Below, in pieces: positions 1 to 10,150 of a stretch of DNA of 64,000 nt. Source of the stretch: an uncultured Idiomarina sp. (lineage in GTDB: Bacteria > Pseudomonadota > Gammaproteobacteria > Enterobacterales > Alteromonadaceae). Each line of letters begins with the position of its first letter. The stretch's first letter is position 1. The DNA is taken from NCBI GenBank assembly GCA_946885915.1, contig CAMPHF010000005.1, forward strand, positions 1-64,000, given 5' to 3'. The translations under genes were made by a program, and so were the position numbers. Under the pieces are notes generated by a model. The model saw nothing but the letters and a program-made list of their open reading frames with translations. It made no database searches and had not been told where the DNA came from.

Positions 1-51
1 GAAGGTGGCCGTACCGTAGGTGCAGGCGTAGTATCAAAAATCTTAGACTAA
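1..51 (+). CDS. tuf: elongation factor Tu, C-terminal end (partial)
   Basis: Only the last 16 codons and the TAA stop lie in the window. The visible tail, EGGRTVGAGVVSKILD, closely matches the conserved C-terminus of bacterial EF-Tu (GGRTVGAGVV followed by a short hydrophobic end). EF-Tu delivers aminoacyl-tRNA to the ribosome as a GTPase. The gene is truncated by the window edge and is followed by an intrinsic terminator, so it ends its transcription unit. With only 16 residues I cannot say which tuf copy this is. Confidence 0.85.
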   Translation, partial: EGGRTVGAGVVSKILD

Positions 52-72
52 GTTTAACTTAGCTAACGATTG

Positions 73-99
73 AAAAAGGCTCCCACGGGAGCCTTTTTT
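73..99. terminator. bidirectional intrinsic terminator between tuf and metY
   Basis: A GGCTCCC/GGGAGCC stem (78-84 and 87-93) is flanked by five A residues on the left and six T residues on the right, so each strand has a hairpin followed by a T tract. It sits between the convergent ends of tuf (plus) and metY (minus) and can serve both. Confidence 0.85.
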
Positions 100-106
100 G
101 TTTCTG

Positions 107-1408
107 CTAGGCTTGCTCGAGCGCTTGGCTAAGATCCGCAATAATATCGTCAATATGTTCAATTCCCACACATAACCGAATGGCTTCAGGTTGCACACCT
201 ACTTGCTGCAGCTCGCTTGGCGTCAGCTGACGATGGGTGGTGGAAGCCGGATGACAAGCCAATGATTTGGCATCACCAATATTCACTAAGCGTTTAAATA
301 GCTGCAAGGCGTCATAAAAACGCACTCCAGCGTCATAGCCATTGCGTAAGCCGAAAGTAAGTAATGACGCTGGCTTGCCACCTTTGAGTAGTTGTTGGGC
401 GCGCGCATAATGAGGATGCTCAGGACTACCAGCATAGTTCACCCAAGCCACTTTCGGATGTTGCTGCAAATAGCGCACGACGGCGGTGGCATTGTCGCAA
501 TGACGCTCAATACGTAGCGTCAGTGTTTCTAAGCCTTGCAGTAGTAGAAATGCATTAAACGGTGCCAAACAGGCGCCAGTATTGCGTAGTGCCACGGTTC
601 TGACCCGCGCAATAAAGGCGGCCTCCGCAAACGCTTCGTTGTAAACCACACCATGATACGCCGGCTCAGGTTGGCTAAACTGCGGATATTTGTCAGCATG
701 CTGCGCCCATGGGAAGCGGCCGCTATCAACGATAATGCCACCAACACTATTGCCGTGCCCGCCAATATACTTAGTGAGTGAATGCACGACAATATGGGCG
801 CCATGCTCAATCGGCTTACAGAGCACAGGTGTCGCCACCGTATTATCTACCACTAATGGCACGCCGGCCCGCTCGGCAATAGCTGCATAACCACTTAGAT
901 CGGCAATATTACCCGCTGGGTTGCCGATAGATTCACAATAAATAGCGCGAGTACGCTCGTCGACCAACTGCTCGAGCGCCGCAGCACTGTCGTCGGCGGC
1001 AAAGCGTACTTCAATACCAAAACTTGGCAACATGTGGGCAAACAGAGTGTAGGTGCCACCATATAGTTGCGGAGTGGTGACAATATTATCGCCTTGCCGG
1101 GCAAGGGTAATAAGCGCGTACTCAATGGCGGCCATACCAGAACTTACGGTGAGCGCGGCTAAGCCATGCTCAAGTGCGGCTAAGCGCTGCTCTAATACCG
1201 CGTTAGTAGGATTCATGATGCGCGAATAAATATTACCTTCTACCGCCAGATTAAATAGGTCGGCGCCATGCTGGGCATCATCAAACTCGTATGCGACGGT
1301 TTGATAAATGGGCGTTGCAACGGATTTTGTGGTGGGATCGGTCGTGTAACCGTGATGAATCGCGAGGGTCTCGTCGCGTGGTTGTGAGGGCACTGCAGGA
1401 TTAGCCAT
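107..1408 (-). CDS. metY: O-acetylhomoserine sulfhydrylase (aminocarboxypropyltransferase)
   Basis: A 433-residue PLP enzyme of the Cys/Met metabolism family, expected to form homocysteine directly from O-acetylhomoserine and sulfide in the cytoplasm. The PLP lysine is K213 in SLTKYIGGHGNS, and the cofactor-contacting YSRIMNPT (61-68) and SSGMAA (89-94) motifs are present. The length exceeds that of cystathionine gamma-synthases (about 390 residues) and fits MetY. The ATG start has GGAG 6 bases upstream. It follows hom by 69 bases but has its own promoter with met boxes. With metX it suggests a direct sulfhydrylation route to methionine. A cystathionine-synthase-like activity cannot be excluded from sequence alone. 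Confidence 0.9.
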   Translation of the reverse strand: MANPAVPSQPRDETLAIHHGYTTDPTTKSVATPIYQTVAYEFDDAQHGADLFNLAVEGNIYSRIMNPTNAVLEQRLAALEHGLAALTVSSGMAAIEYALITLARQGDNIVTTPQLYGGTYTLFAHMLPSFGIEVRFAADDSAAALEQLVDERTRAIYCESIGNPAGNIADLSGYAAIAERAGVPLVVDNTVATPVLCKPIEHGAHIVVHSLTKYIGGHGNSVGGIIVDSGRFPWAQHADKYPQFSQPEPAYHGVVYNEAFAEAAFIARVRTVALRNTGACLAPFNAFLLLQGLETLTLRIERHCDNATAVVRYLQQHPKVAWVNYAGSPEHPHYARAQQLLKGGKPASLLTFGLRNGYDAGVRFYDALQLFKRLVNIGDAKSLACHPASTTHRQLTPSELQQVGVQPEAIRLCVGIEHIDDIIADLSQALEQA

Positions 1409-1426
1409 AAAAACTCCATACCAAAA

Positions 1427-1481
1427 AGATGTGTAGACGTTTAGATGGCTAAATAATGCCGTGGTGTATCGAGTCTGTCAA
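1427..1481 (-). promoter_or_regulatory. metY promoter with three tandem MetJ met boxes
   Basis: On the minus strand a -35 TTGACA (1476-1481, overlapping the hom stop codon) lies exactly 17 bases from a -10 CATTAT (1453-1458). Immediately downstream, read on the plus strand, are three head-to-tail 8-mers: AGATGTGT (1427-1434), AGACGTTT (1435-1442) and AGATGGCT (1443-1450). They resemble the MetJ consensus AGACGTCT in exact 8-bp phase. Repression of metY by MetJ with S-adenosylmethionine is inferred; metJ itself is not in the window. Confidence 0.75.
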
Positions 1482-2566
1482 CTACCTTGGTGAGAATGAG
1501 TCATAAAGCTATCGTGTAAACTTAAAACATCGCTATGCACGCCCGCCGCGGTAATATCTCGACCGGCGCCGGCACCTTGAATCACTAATGGATGCACTGG
1601 GTATTGCTCACTATAAACGGCAAAGTAACTATCACCGGGTGGCAATTGCGCCATTGCCGATGAGGGTTCAATACCAACTAATCGTGCACTAGCTTCGAGC
1701 CGACCATCAACCAGCGCCACGCGGCCAATGTACTGATAGTAATGCTGTCGATTGTGGCATTGCGCGGCAATCGGCACATCAAACTCCGGCAACCGTTGTA
1801 ACAGCTCGGTGAGTCGCACTTCCGCCAGCGCAGGCGGAACTAGGGATTGCGTCGCTATATCTGCCAAACCAAGCTCCCAGCCGGCCTCACGCGCTAAAAT
1901 GAGTAGTTTGCGCGCAACGTCGGTGCCACGTAAGTCGGTGCGTGGATCAGGCTCGGTGTAACCAAGCTTTATCGCCTGTTCAAGGAAGCTAGAGAAGGGG
2001 GTGTCAGGTTGCCTCGATAATTGTTGAAACAACCAGCCTAGTGAGCCCGAGAGCACGCCTTCGATAGCATGAATACTATCGCCTGCACGCAACTGCCGCT
2101 GAATCGCCGCTTGGATCGGTAGTGCCGCACCCACAGTCGTGTTGTACAACCACTGGCGTTGATGCTGACGAAGTTGCCGTCGTAGTTCTTGATACACCGC
2201 CGGAGCACTCGCGCCAGCGGCTTTATTGGCGCTAATTAAATGCGCCCCTGCAGCTACCCACTCTGAATAATAATCGGCGACGCTTTCGGCGGCGGTTAAA
2301 TCCAGCACCGCAACATGCTGTTTAAGGCTGCACAGATAACGAATTTGTTCGCTAATGAGAGCTGGCACCGCGGCTGCAGTGAGGGTTGCCTCGCTCATAT
2401 ACTGTCGCCATTGGGGCAACACGTTAGGGGTGACTTCTAACCAAGCGCTACGACTGCGAAATAAGCCCGCGACGTACACAGCTGAGGGTAACTTGGGCGC
2501 AAACTCATCGAGCCAGTAGCTACCAATATTACCGACACCCACTACCAGTAACGCCAAGGGCTGCAT
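1478..2566 (-). CDS. hom: homoserine dehydrogenase (monofunctional)
   Basis: A 362-residue enzyme that reduces aspartate semialdehyde to homoserine, the branch point to methionine and threonine. An N-terminal Rossmann motif GVGNIGS (10-16), the SANKAA segment, the GVLSGSLGWLF signature and GYTEPDPRTDLRGTD match the dehydrogenase halves of E. coli ThrA/MetL. No aspartokinase domain is attached and there is no C-terminal ACT domain, unlike longer Hom proteins. Its start lies one base beyond the metX stop, with GGAG upstream, so it is translated from the metX transcript. Being in a met-box-controlled unit, it probably supplies homoserine for methionine, the job of MetL in enterobacteria. Confidence 0.92.
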   Translation of the reverse strand: MQPLALLVVGVGNIGSYWLDEFAPKLPSAVYVAGLFRSRSAWLEVTPNVLPQWRQYMSEATLTAAAVPALISEQIRYLCSLKQHVAVLDLTAAESVADYYSEWVAAGAHLISANKAAGASAPAVYQELRRQLRQHQRQWLYNTTVGAALPIQAAIQRQLRAGDSIHAIEGVLSGSLGWLFQQLSRQPDTPFSSFLEQAIKLGYTEPDPRTDLRGTDVARKLLILAREAGWELGLADIATQSLVPPALAEVRLTELLQRLPEFDVPIAAQCHNRQHYYQYIGRVALVDGRLEASARLVGIEPSSAMAQLPPGDSYFAVYSEQYPVHPLVIQGAGAGRDITAAGVHSDVLSLHDSFMTHSHQGS

Positions 2567-2567
2567 A

Positions 2568-3509
2568 TCAGGTTATCTCCGTCGCTAAAAATTTCTGTAA
2601 TTCAGGTGCATACACAGCCACTTCTTTAATAAAGCCATCATGACCATAGCTTGACGGTAACAGCGTGAGTGGGGCTTTGGCAGCCTCGGCACAGGCTTGC
2701 ATCAGAGGTGGTGGTACTAACTGATCGCTGGCAAAACCTAATAACCAATAGCGATGCAGCTGTGAAAACTCGGTAACGACCGCAGCGTCTAAAATTTTAC
2801 CCAATTGCAAAAACAGCTGGGCTACACGCTCGGGATGACGCTCATACAAAGCCTGCGCGCGCTGCATACAATAGTCATAGCCTTGTAATTGATACTGATC
2901 AAAGGCTTCTGGATCACGATAGTTGAGCATGGCTAACGCGCGGGCCAATATCACACCAGTGGCAGGATCGCGGCTGTGCGTCACAAAAGCGCGTTGAAAA
3001 CGGCGCAGCGCTACCGCATAGGCATGGGGGCGATGGGCAGCAGCAATACAGACGATATGCGCTGGTGCAGCTTGGTGTTGCGCTAAAGCGAGCGCTAAAG
3101 TACCGCCAAAAGAGCCGCCGATGATGCTTGTAAAACCTTGGGGGGCAATCAGTCGCAAGGCATCAGCGAGGGCCTGCACATAGTCATTAAAGCTAATCTC
3201 TTGGTGCCCTTGCCATTCACTCTCGCCCAAACCGAACGGCAAATCTAAGGTAATGACCTCGGCATGCTGCCAATCAATCACTTGCGCTAGATCTTGCCAC
3301 CAACCCGAGCCATCTTCGGCGAATACGGTACGGGTTGAACTAATCCCCCCAAGCACCAGTATTGGCCGCAGTTGGCGGGTATCCGCAATGCCTGCCCGCG
3401 TGCGCTGTACCTGCAACAGTAGTTGAGGGGTACGTAGCAGTTGTGTGTCGCAATGCAACGCAAGTGTCGACCACGCGGGAGATGCTGGAGTGGCTGAGGA
3501 TATCGGCAT
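2568..3509 (-). CDS. metX: homoserine O-acyltransferase, MetX-like alpha/beta hydrolase
   Basis: An alpha/beta-hydrolase-fold protein of 313 residues with the nucleophile elbow GGSFGG (S133), an acid in GFASDQLVPP (D262) and the catalytic histidine in YGHDGF (H290). This is the arrangement of homoserine O-acetyltransferases, which activate homoserine for methionine synthesis. The segment LARALAMLNYRDPEAF also fits the family. It is about 60 residues shorter than usual MetX proteins, and some MetX-like enzymes use succinyl-CoA, so the acyl donor is uncertain. An acetyl donor would suit the neighbouring MetY. It is first in the unit metX-hom, behind a promoter with two met boxes. No strong ribosome binding site is visible before the ATG. 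Confidence 0.85.
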   Translation of the reverse strand: MPISSATPASPAWSTLALHCDTQLLRTPQLLLQVQRTRAGIADTRQLRPILVLGGISSTRTVFAEDGSGWWQDLAQVIDWQHAEVITLDLPFGLGESEWQGHQEISFNDYVQALADALRLIAPQGFTSIIGGSFGGTLALALAQHQAAPAHIVCIAAAHRPHAYAVALRRFQRAFVTHSRDPATGVILARALAMLNYRDPEAFDQYQLQGYDYCMQRAQALYERHPERVAQLFLQLGKILDAAVVTEFSQLHRYWLLGFASDQLVPPPLMQACAEAAKAPLTLLPSSYGHDGFIKEVAVYAPELQKFLATEIT

Positions 3510-3551
3510 AGAAATTCGGTTTCGGGTTTTTGACTTAGGGATCGTGATGAC

Positions 3552-3586
3552 ACTCTAGCAGCTTAGAAAAAGACGTCAAGACGTCT
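3552..3586 (-). promoter_or_regulatory. metX-hom promoter with two tandem MetJ met boxes
   Basis: Two contiguous 8-mers, AGACGTCA (3571-3578) and AGACGTCT (3579-3586), match the MetJ met-box consensus at 7 and 8 of 8 positions. On the minus strand a -35 TTGACG (3574-3579) lies inside the boxes, with a -10-like TAGAGT 16 bases downstream (3552-3557). A bound repressor would cover the -35 element. The rest of the 257-base gap to the next gene holds a 7-bp inverted repeat, GCATCTG/CAGATGC (3627-3633 and 3649-3655), of unknown use. Confidence 0.8.
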
Positions 3587-3766
3587 AAATGCTACTAAAA
3601 ATTGAGTCCGATAGTTTCTAGCGACAGCATCTGTCGGTTTAGGGTCGGCAGATGCGACGAGCGTCGTTGACATCAGCGGTATATCTCGCGACTATCCGAG
3701 CATAGTGCGACACGCATTAACTTACAGACTAGCCGGTGGTCGGCTGGAAAATGACATTTAAGTAGC

Positions 3767-4684
<918 letters not shown>

Positions 4685-4694
4685 TACGCGTGCA

Positions 4695-5660
4695 TTAATA
4701 CACGCTTAAGCCAAGTTCATTGGCAAGTTGCCGAATCATGGCCATACCACGCACCGAGTTTCCGTATGGATTGAGCCGTGGTGACCAGGCCGCAATCACC
4801 CCATAATCGGGTACCACCGCCACAATCCCCCCACCAACACCACTCTTTGCCGGTAACCCCACCTCAAACGCAAACTGACCAGATTGATCATACATGCCAC
4901 TGGTGCTCATCAGCGCGTTGATGCGTTGCGCATCACGATGGGATACCACCTGCACCCCCCGAAACGGACACACGCCTTTATTGGCTAAAAACGCCAAACT
5001 TCTAGCCAAGTCGGTGGTAGACATGGTCAGCGCACATTGCCAAAAGTAGTGATCAAGCACCGTGTCTACCGGCGCCTCGATATTGCCAAAGCTTTTCATC
5101 AGGTAGGCTAGTGCGGCGTTACGGCTGCCGTGTTCACGTTCGGATTGGTGCACGCCAGCATCCGCGACCACGCTATCGCGGCCACTCAACTGCCTGACCA
5201 TGCTTAACAGCGCGTTCTTGCTGGCTGAGTAATGGCTCACTAACACGTCACTGACGACAATAGCGCCGGCATTAATCATGGGGTTGCGCGGAATTCCACG
5301 CTCCCATTCCAACTGTACAATAGAGTTAAAAGGTTGTCCTGAGGGCTCCATTTGCACGCGCTGCCACAGCTCATCACCCATCCGTTCCATGGCCATTAGC
5401 AACGAAAACAGTTTGGAAATAGACTGAATCGAGAACGCATGGGATGAGTCCCCCACTTCAAAACAGTGGCCATCGAGCGTGGCTACTGTGAGTGCGCCTT
5501 GATCCGGAGCGACTTCTGCAAGCGCCGGAATATAATCAGCGACGGCCCCATCATGCAATGTAGCTGCTTGGCTAAATACCTCCCGCAGCAACGGATTAAG
5601 ATCCGTTGGCGGGGTCAGGTTGCCACTGGGTTGGCGGCTGGTTAAAAGTTCAGTATGCAT
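4695..5660 (-). CDS. glsA: glutaminase
   Basis: A 321-residue serine-dependent glutaminase that hydrolyses glutamine to glutamate and ammonia. The beta-lactamase-like fold is marked by the SxxK motif S80-I-S-K83 (in FSIQSISKLFS), by NPMINAGAI, and by the C-terminal SGVGGGIVAVVPD segment. Length is close to the bacterial GlsA/YbaS/YneH family. It starts 15 bases after the uvrA stop on the same strand and may be co-transcribed with uvrA, an association without an obvious functional link. Its stop faces the substrate-binding-protein gene. Confidence 0.93.
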   Translation of the reverse strand: MHTELLTSRQPSGNLTPPTDLNPLLREVFSQAATLHDGAVADYIPALAEVAPDQGALTVATLDGHCFEVGDSSHAFSIQSISKLFSLLMAMERMGDELWQRVQMEPSGQPFNSIVQLEWERGIPRNPMINAGAIVVSDVLVSHYSASKNALLSMVRQLSGRDSVVADAGVHQSEREHGSRNAALAYLMKSFGNIEAPVDTVLDHYFWQCALTMSTTDLARSLAFLANKGVCPFRGVQVVSHRDAQRINALMSTSGMYDQSGQFAFEVGLPAKSGVGGGIVAVVPDYGVIAAWSPRLNPYGNSVRGMAMIRQLANELGLSVY

Positions 5661-5675
5661 AGCCTTAAGCTTAGC

Positions 5676-8531
5676 TTATTTTTTGCGTGCAGGAGCTGCG
5701 CTCTTAGTTTGCAACAAAGGCGCTAAGAATCGCGCCGTGTGCGAGCGCTCACAGGTTAAAATATCCTCCGGACTACCCGCCGTCAGAATTTCGCCACCAC
5801 CAGCACCACCTTCAGGTCCAAGGTCCACTAACCAGTCGGCGGTTTTAATCACATCCAAATTATGCTCAATAATCACGATGGTGTTGCCGTGGTCGCGCAA
5901 GCGATGTAGCACCGTCAACAATTGCTGAATATCATGGAAGTGCAGACCGGTGGTTGGCTCATCCAAAATATAGAGGGTTTTGCCGGTATCTCGTTTTGAT
6001 AGCTCACGTGAAAGCTTCACGCGCTGAGCTTCACCGCCAGACAAGGTAGTGGCTGATTGGCCCAAACGAATATAGGACAAACCCACATCCATTAAGGTTT
6101 GCAGCTTACGAGCGATAGCGGGCACTGGCGCAAAGAACTCTCGTGCATCTTCAACCGTCATCTCTAGCACTTCGTGAATGCTTTTACCTTTATATTGAAT
6201 CTCTAAGGTTTCGCGGTTGTAACGTTTGCCCTTACAGATGTCGCAAGGCACGTACACATCAGGTAAGAAATGCATTTCGACTTTGATCATGCCATCGCCC
6301 TGACAGGCCTCACAACGACCACCGCGCACGTTAAAGCTAAATCTACCTGGCTTATAACCGCGGGCTCTGGCTTCTTCCACGCCGGCAAAGAGTTCACGGA
6401 TCGGAGTGAAAATACCGGTATAAGTGGCCGGGTTAGAGCGTGGCGTGCGGCCGATCGGGCTTTGGTCGATATCAACGACTTTATCTAAATATTGCATCCC
6501 ATCAATGGCCGTGTATGGCGCTGGCTCATTGGCCGTTGCACCATTGAGTTCACGATGGGCAATCCGAAACAAGGTGTCGTTGATCAAGGTTGATTTGCCC
6601 GAACCAGAAACGCCGGTAACACAGGTCATCAGCCCGATAGGCAGGGTTAATTCAACATTTTTCAGGTTGTTACCTGTCGCGCCGGTGAGTGTTAACCAAT
6701 GCTTGCCGGGCTTATTACGCTTGGCAGGTACCGCAATTTCTTTTCGGCCCGACAAGTAATCAGCGGTAAGTGAACGCTCACTTTTTAAGATGTCGTCATA
6801 GCGACCTTCCGCCACAATTTCGCCGCCATGCACACCAGCACCGGGGCCGATATCGATAATATGGTCGGCGGCGCGGATAGCATCTTCGTCATGCTCAACC
6901 ACAATTACTGTATTGCCAAGGTCGCGCAAATGAGTGAGGGTTTTCAGTAAGCGCTCATTGTCGCGTTGGTGCAACCCAATCGAAGGTTCGTCTAACACGT
7001 ACATAACGCCCACTAAGCCGGCGCCAATTTGGCTGGCCAAGCGAATGCGCTGAGCTTCACCGCCGGAAAGCGTTTCCGCGCTGCGTGACAAGCTTAAATA
7101 GTTCAAGCCGACATTCACTAAGAAGCCAAGCCGGTCATTAATTTCTTTTAAAATCTTCTCGGCAATTTTCGCTCGCTGACCATCTAGTTGCAGCGTTTCA
7201 AAGAATTGCAACGCATCGCCAATGGAGCGCTCGACCACTTGCGGCAGGGTGGTATCGTTCACAAATACATTCCGTGCTTCAATGCGCAACCGAGTGCCAT
7301 GACAGCTCTTACAAGGCTGTGAAGCTAAATATTTAGCTAATTCCTCACGCACGGCATTCGAGTCAGTTTCCCGGTAACGCCGCTGCATGTTTGGAATAAT
7401 GCCTTCGAAGGCGTGTTTACGGACCACTTTGTCACCGCGGTCATTCATGTAGATGAATTCAATTTCGGTGCGGCCGCTACCAAATAACACCACTTCACGC
7501 ACTTGTTCAGGCAGGCTATTGAACGGTTTATTCAGCTCAAATTTATAGTGCCGTGCCAAGGATTGCAGCATTTGGTAATAGTAAAAATTACGCTTATCCC
7601 AGCCACGAATGGCGCCGCCAGATAAACTCAATTCGGCATTGGTGATTACCCGCTCCGGATCAAAAAACTGCTCAATGCCTAACCCATCACACGAGCTACA
7701 AGCACCGGCGGGGTTGTTAAACGAAAATAACCGTGGCTCTAACTCTTGCATGCTGTAACCGCAATGGGGGCAGGCGAAGTTTGCCGAGAAAATCATCGGC
7801 TCGAGCGTAGTGTCGTTATCCATTGGGGCAACGAGTACGGTGCCACCGCTGAGCTCTAACGCGGTTTCAAACGACTCGGCTAAGCGCTGCTCTAGCCCTT
7901 CTCGTACCTTGATCCGGTCAACCACGACCTCAATGGTATGCTTTTTCTGTAATTCCAGCTTGGGCGGATCGCTTAAATCACAAATTTCGCCGTCGATGCG
8001 CGCCCGAATATAACCTTGGGCGGCCAAGTTTTCTAAAACTTTGCTGTGCTCACCTTTACGCTCTTGAATAATAGGCGCCAGCAACATGAGCTTCTCGCCT
8101 TCGGGCAAGGCCAACACTTGGTCTACCATTTGCGACACGGTTTGTGCCGCGAGTGTGACATCGTGGGTTGGGCAGCGCGGCTCGCCCACGCGGGCAAACA
8201 TGAGGCGCAAATAATCATAAATTTCGGTGATGGTACCAACGGTGGAACGTGGGTTGTGTGAGGTCGATTTTTGTTCAATCGAAATAGCCGGTGACAGGCC
8301 CTCAATACCATCGACATCGGGTTTTTCCATGAGCGACAAAAATTGCCGTGCATAGGCTGACAGCGATTCAACGTAACGGCGTTGACCTTCGGCATACAAG
8401 GTATCGAACGCCAGCGACGACTTACCAGAGCCAGATAACCCGGTGATCACAATGAGTTTATCGCGCGGTATGGTGAGGTTTAGGTTTTTTAGATTGTGGG
8501 TGCGAGCCCCGCGAACTTCAATTTTATCCAT
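5676..8531 (-). CDS. uvrA: UvrABC excinuclease subunit A
   Basis: A 951-residue DNA damage sensor of nucleotide excision repair, which dimerises and loads UvrB on lesions. It has two ABC ATPase modules: the first Walker A, GLSGSGKS, is near residues 31-38, and the second, GVSGSGKS, is near the middle of the protein. Two ABC signatures LSGGEAQR are present, as are CxxC zinc modules (CPHC/CSSC and CEAC/CDIC). The ATG start ([14 protein letters not shown]) matches family N-termini. However, an AAGGAG sequence (8545-8550) is 13 bases from this ATG and only 4 from an in-frame TTG at 8540, which would add three residues. The upstream region is shared with the divergent MFS gene. Confidence 0.97.
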   Translation of the reverse strand: MDKIEVRGARTHNLKNLNLTIPRDKLIVITGLSGSGKSSLAFDTLYAEGQRRYVESLSAYARQFLSLMEKPDVDGIEGLSPAISIEQKSTSHNPRSTVGTITEIYDYLRLMFARVGEPRCPTHDVTLAAQTVSQMVDQVLALPEGEKLMLLAPIIQERKGEHSKVLENLAAQGYIRARIDGEICDLSDPPKLELQKKHTIEVVVDRIKVREGLEQRLAESFETALELSGGTVLVAPMDNDTTLEPMIFSANFACPHCGYSMQELEPRLFSFNNPAGACSSCDGLGIEQFFDPERVITNAELSLSGGAIRGWDKRNFYYYQMLQSLARHYKFELNKPFNSLPEQVREVVLFGSGRTEIEFIYMNDRGDKVVRKHAFEGIIPNMQRRYRETDSNAVREELAKYLASQPCKSCHGTRLRIEARNVFVNDTTLPQVVERSIGDALQFFETLQLDGQRAKIAEKILKEINDRLGFLVNVGLNYLSLSRSAETLSGGEAQRIRLASQIGAGLVGVMYVLDEPSIGLHQRDNERLLKTLTHLRDLGNTVIVVEHDEDAIRAADHIIDIGPGAGVHGGEIVAEGRYDDILKSERSLTADYLSGRKEIAVPAKRNKPGKHWLTLTGATGNNLKNVELTLPIGLMTCVTGVSGSGKSTLINDTLFRIAHRELNGATANEPAPYTAIDGMQYLDKVVDIDQSPIGRTPRSNPATYTGIFTPIRELFAGVEEARARGYKPGRFSFNVRGGRCEACQGDGMIKVEMHFLPDVYVPCDICKGKRYNRETLEIQYKGKSIHEVLEMTVEDAREFFAPVPAIARKLQTLMDVGLSYIRLGQSATTLSGGEAQRVKLSRELSKRDTGKTLYILDEPTTGLHFHDIQQLLTVLHRLRDHGNTIVIIEHNLDVIKTADWLVDLGPEGGAGGGEILTAGSPEDILTCERSHTARFLAPLLQTKSAAPARKK

Positions 8532-8601
8532 AGTCGGCAAACTACTCCTTCGATGACGGTTACGGCGCTGGCAGGGTCGGTTGCCACCAGAGTCTCGAAT
8601 G

Positions 8602-8652
8602 CGAAACGGGTATTATCGCACAGTGTCCGACATCTGGTACAATCCCGTTTCG
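8602..8652. promoter_or_regulatory. divergent uvrA / MFS promoter region with 9-bp inverted repeat
   Basis: The 153-base gap has an extended -10 on the minus strand for uvrA (TGC GATAAT, near 8611-8619) and a plus-strand -10-like TACAAT (8638-8643) for the MFS gene. A perfect inverted repeat CGAAACGGG (8602-8610) / CCCGTTTCG (8644-8652) encloses both. I could not find a full LexA box. Promoter assignments come from consensus matching only. Confidence 0.4.
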
Positions 8653-8684
8653 ATTTAGCAAGCAGTACGAGATTCCGAGCTGAA

Positions 8685-10109
8685 ATGACCACCGCCGAGG
8701 CGCAAAAAATAGCAACTCAAGATACGCCCGCCCATGTAATGAGCGCGACTGAACGTCGTGCAGCTGGGGTGTTAGCGAGTATTTTCGGGTTACGCATGTT
8801 AGGCCTGTTTTTACTGCTGCCGGTATTGGCCGTGTATGCGCCGCAATATCCGGATTACAGCGGCTTAATGGTTGGCTTAGCCATTGGCGCCTATGGCTTA
8901 ACCCAAGCGCTGCTGCAAATTCCATTTGGCATGTTATCTGACCGCATTGGCCGACGTACCGTGATTGTGGCCGGGCTGTTGTTGTTTGCGGCGGGTAGTG
9001 TGGTTGCTGCGCTTGCCGATAGCCTATGGGGCGTGGTGATTGGTCGGGCATTACAAGGCACTGGCGCGATTGCCGCTGCGGTACTCGCGCTGGCTGCAGA
9101 TTTATCACGTGAACAAACGCGCGCTAAAGTCATGGCCACTATTGGTATGTGCATTGGTTTAGCCTTTGCATTGGCACTCGTTGGGGGGCCGGTATTGGCC
9201 GCTTGGATAGGGCTGCGGGGGTTGTTCTGGGTGACTGCAGGGGCGGCTTTGCTCGCCGTGTTGCTGCTATTTTTATTGCCGCAAGTGACCACCGGTTATG
9301 CCAAACGCGACGCCTTACCCGTTTGGCGAGAGCTTGGGGGGTTGCTACGCGCACCGCAATTGCTGCGGTTAAACCTTGGCGTATTCATTTTACATGCCTG
9401 CCTCACCGCATGGTTTATTGCACTACCGACTGGGTTGGAGCAGGCAGGGTTACCGCTGGCGCAACATGCTTGGTTGTATTTGCCGACCTTGGCGGGCTCA
9501 ATTGCGGTGATGGTGCCGTTATTGATTATGGCGGCTAAACGCCAAGCTCATGTTGCGTTATTTAGAGTTGCCATTGGTTTGATTTTGTTAGCAGTGGCCG
9601 GTGTGGCAGCCATTGGTAGTTTATTGCCGACGCATTGGTGGGTTTTTGCTGTGGCTTTATGGCTATTTTTTGCGGGCTTTAACTTCCTTGAAGCCAGTTT
9701 GCCGTCACTGTTAACCCGTCTTGCACCTGCCGGTAGTAAAGGCAGTGCCAGCGGTATTTTTGCTACGTTTCAGTTTAGCGGTGCATTTATTGGTGGTGTT
9801 TTAGGTGGCTTAGTGAGCGAGCATTTTGGCGCTAGCAGTATTGGGCTTTTTTGCATGCTGCTGTTAGTATGTTGGGGGTGTTTAACCTGGGGCATGACCG
9901 TCAGTTCACCGTTCCAAAATATTAGTGTGCAACTGCCCACGTTAGCGCGTGAACAAGTGAATCAATTAGCCGCCCAACTCAGTCAGCTGGCGGGTATTGA
10001 AGAAGTGCGAATGGTGAGCGCCGAACGCATGGCATATTTGAAAGTAAATCAGTCTGAATATGATGCCGCTGCCGTGCATGCGCTCATCGCAGGAAGCGCG
10101 GCCAAGTAA
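8685..10109 (+). CDS. YajR-like MFS efflux transporter with C-terminal ferredoxin-like domain
   Basis: A 474-residue inner-membrane protein. About twelve hydrophobic helices span residues 25-395, with the MFS motif A ([16 protein letters not shown]) in the loop between helices 2 and 3 and an RALQGTGA motif in the next helices, typical of drug-type exporters. After the last helix a soluble C-terminal domain of about 70 residues (from [10 protein letters not shown] to the end) resembles the YAM domain of E. coli YajR. I chose the ATG at 8685. Upstream in-frame codons reach into the uvrA promoter and lack membrane-protein character; an ATG at 8739 is an alternative. It precedes ssb by 41 bases. 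The substrate is unknown. Confidence 0.85.
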   Translation: MTTAEAQKIATQDTPAHVMSATERRAAGVLASIFGLRMLGLFLLLPVLAVYAPQYPDYSGLMVGLAIGAYGLTQALLQIPFGMLSDRIGRRTVIVAGLLLFAAGSVVAALADSLWGVVIGRALQGTGAIAAAVLALAADLSREQTRAKVMATIGMCIGLAFALALVGGPVLAAWIGLRGLFWVTAGAALLAVLLLFLLPQVTTGYAKRDALPVWRELGGLLRAPQLLRLNLGVFILHACLTAWFIALPTGLEQAGLPLAQHAWLYLPTLAGSIAVMVPLLIMAAKRQAHVALFRVAIGLILLAVAGVAAIGSLLPTHWWVFAVALWLFFAGFNFLEASLPSLLTRLAPAGSKGSASGIFATFQFSGAFIGGVLGGLVSEHFGASSIGLFCMLLLVCWGCLTWGMTVSSPFQNISVQLPTLAREQVNQLAAQLSQLAGIEEVRMVSAERMAYLKVNQSEYDAAAVHALIAGSAAK

Positions 10110-10150
10110 TTGCGGTAGCAATCGTAACAAGTAAAAACAAGGAGACCGGC

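Noticed and set aside
4688..4705. Possible terminator between the binding-protein gene and glsA
   Set aside because: GCGTG/CACGC is only a 5-bp stem with an 8-base loop and no T tract.
8541..8684. LexA (SOS) box upstream of uvrA
   Set aside because: The best candidate on the minus strand, CTGT-N8-ACCC near 8608-8623, keeps only the left half-site. I do not consider it supported.
8560..9108. Minus-strand frame of 182 codons over the uvrA promoter and MFS start
   Set aside because: It reads antisense through MFS helices, is Arg/Gln/Pro-rich and resembles no protein; the promoter region and MFS gene explain the sequence.
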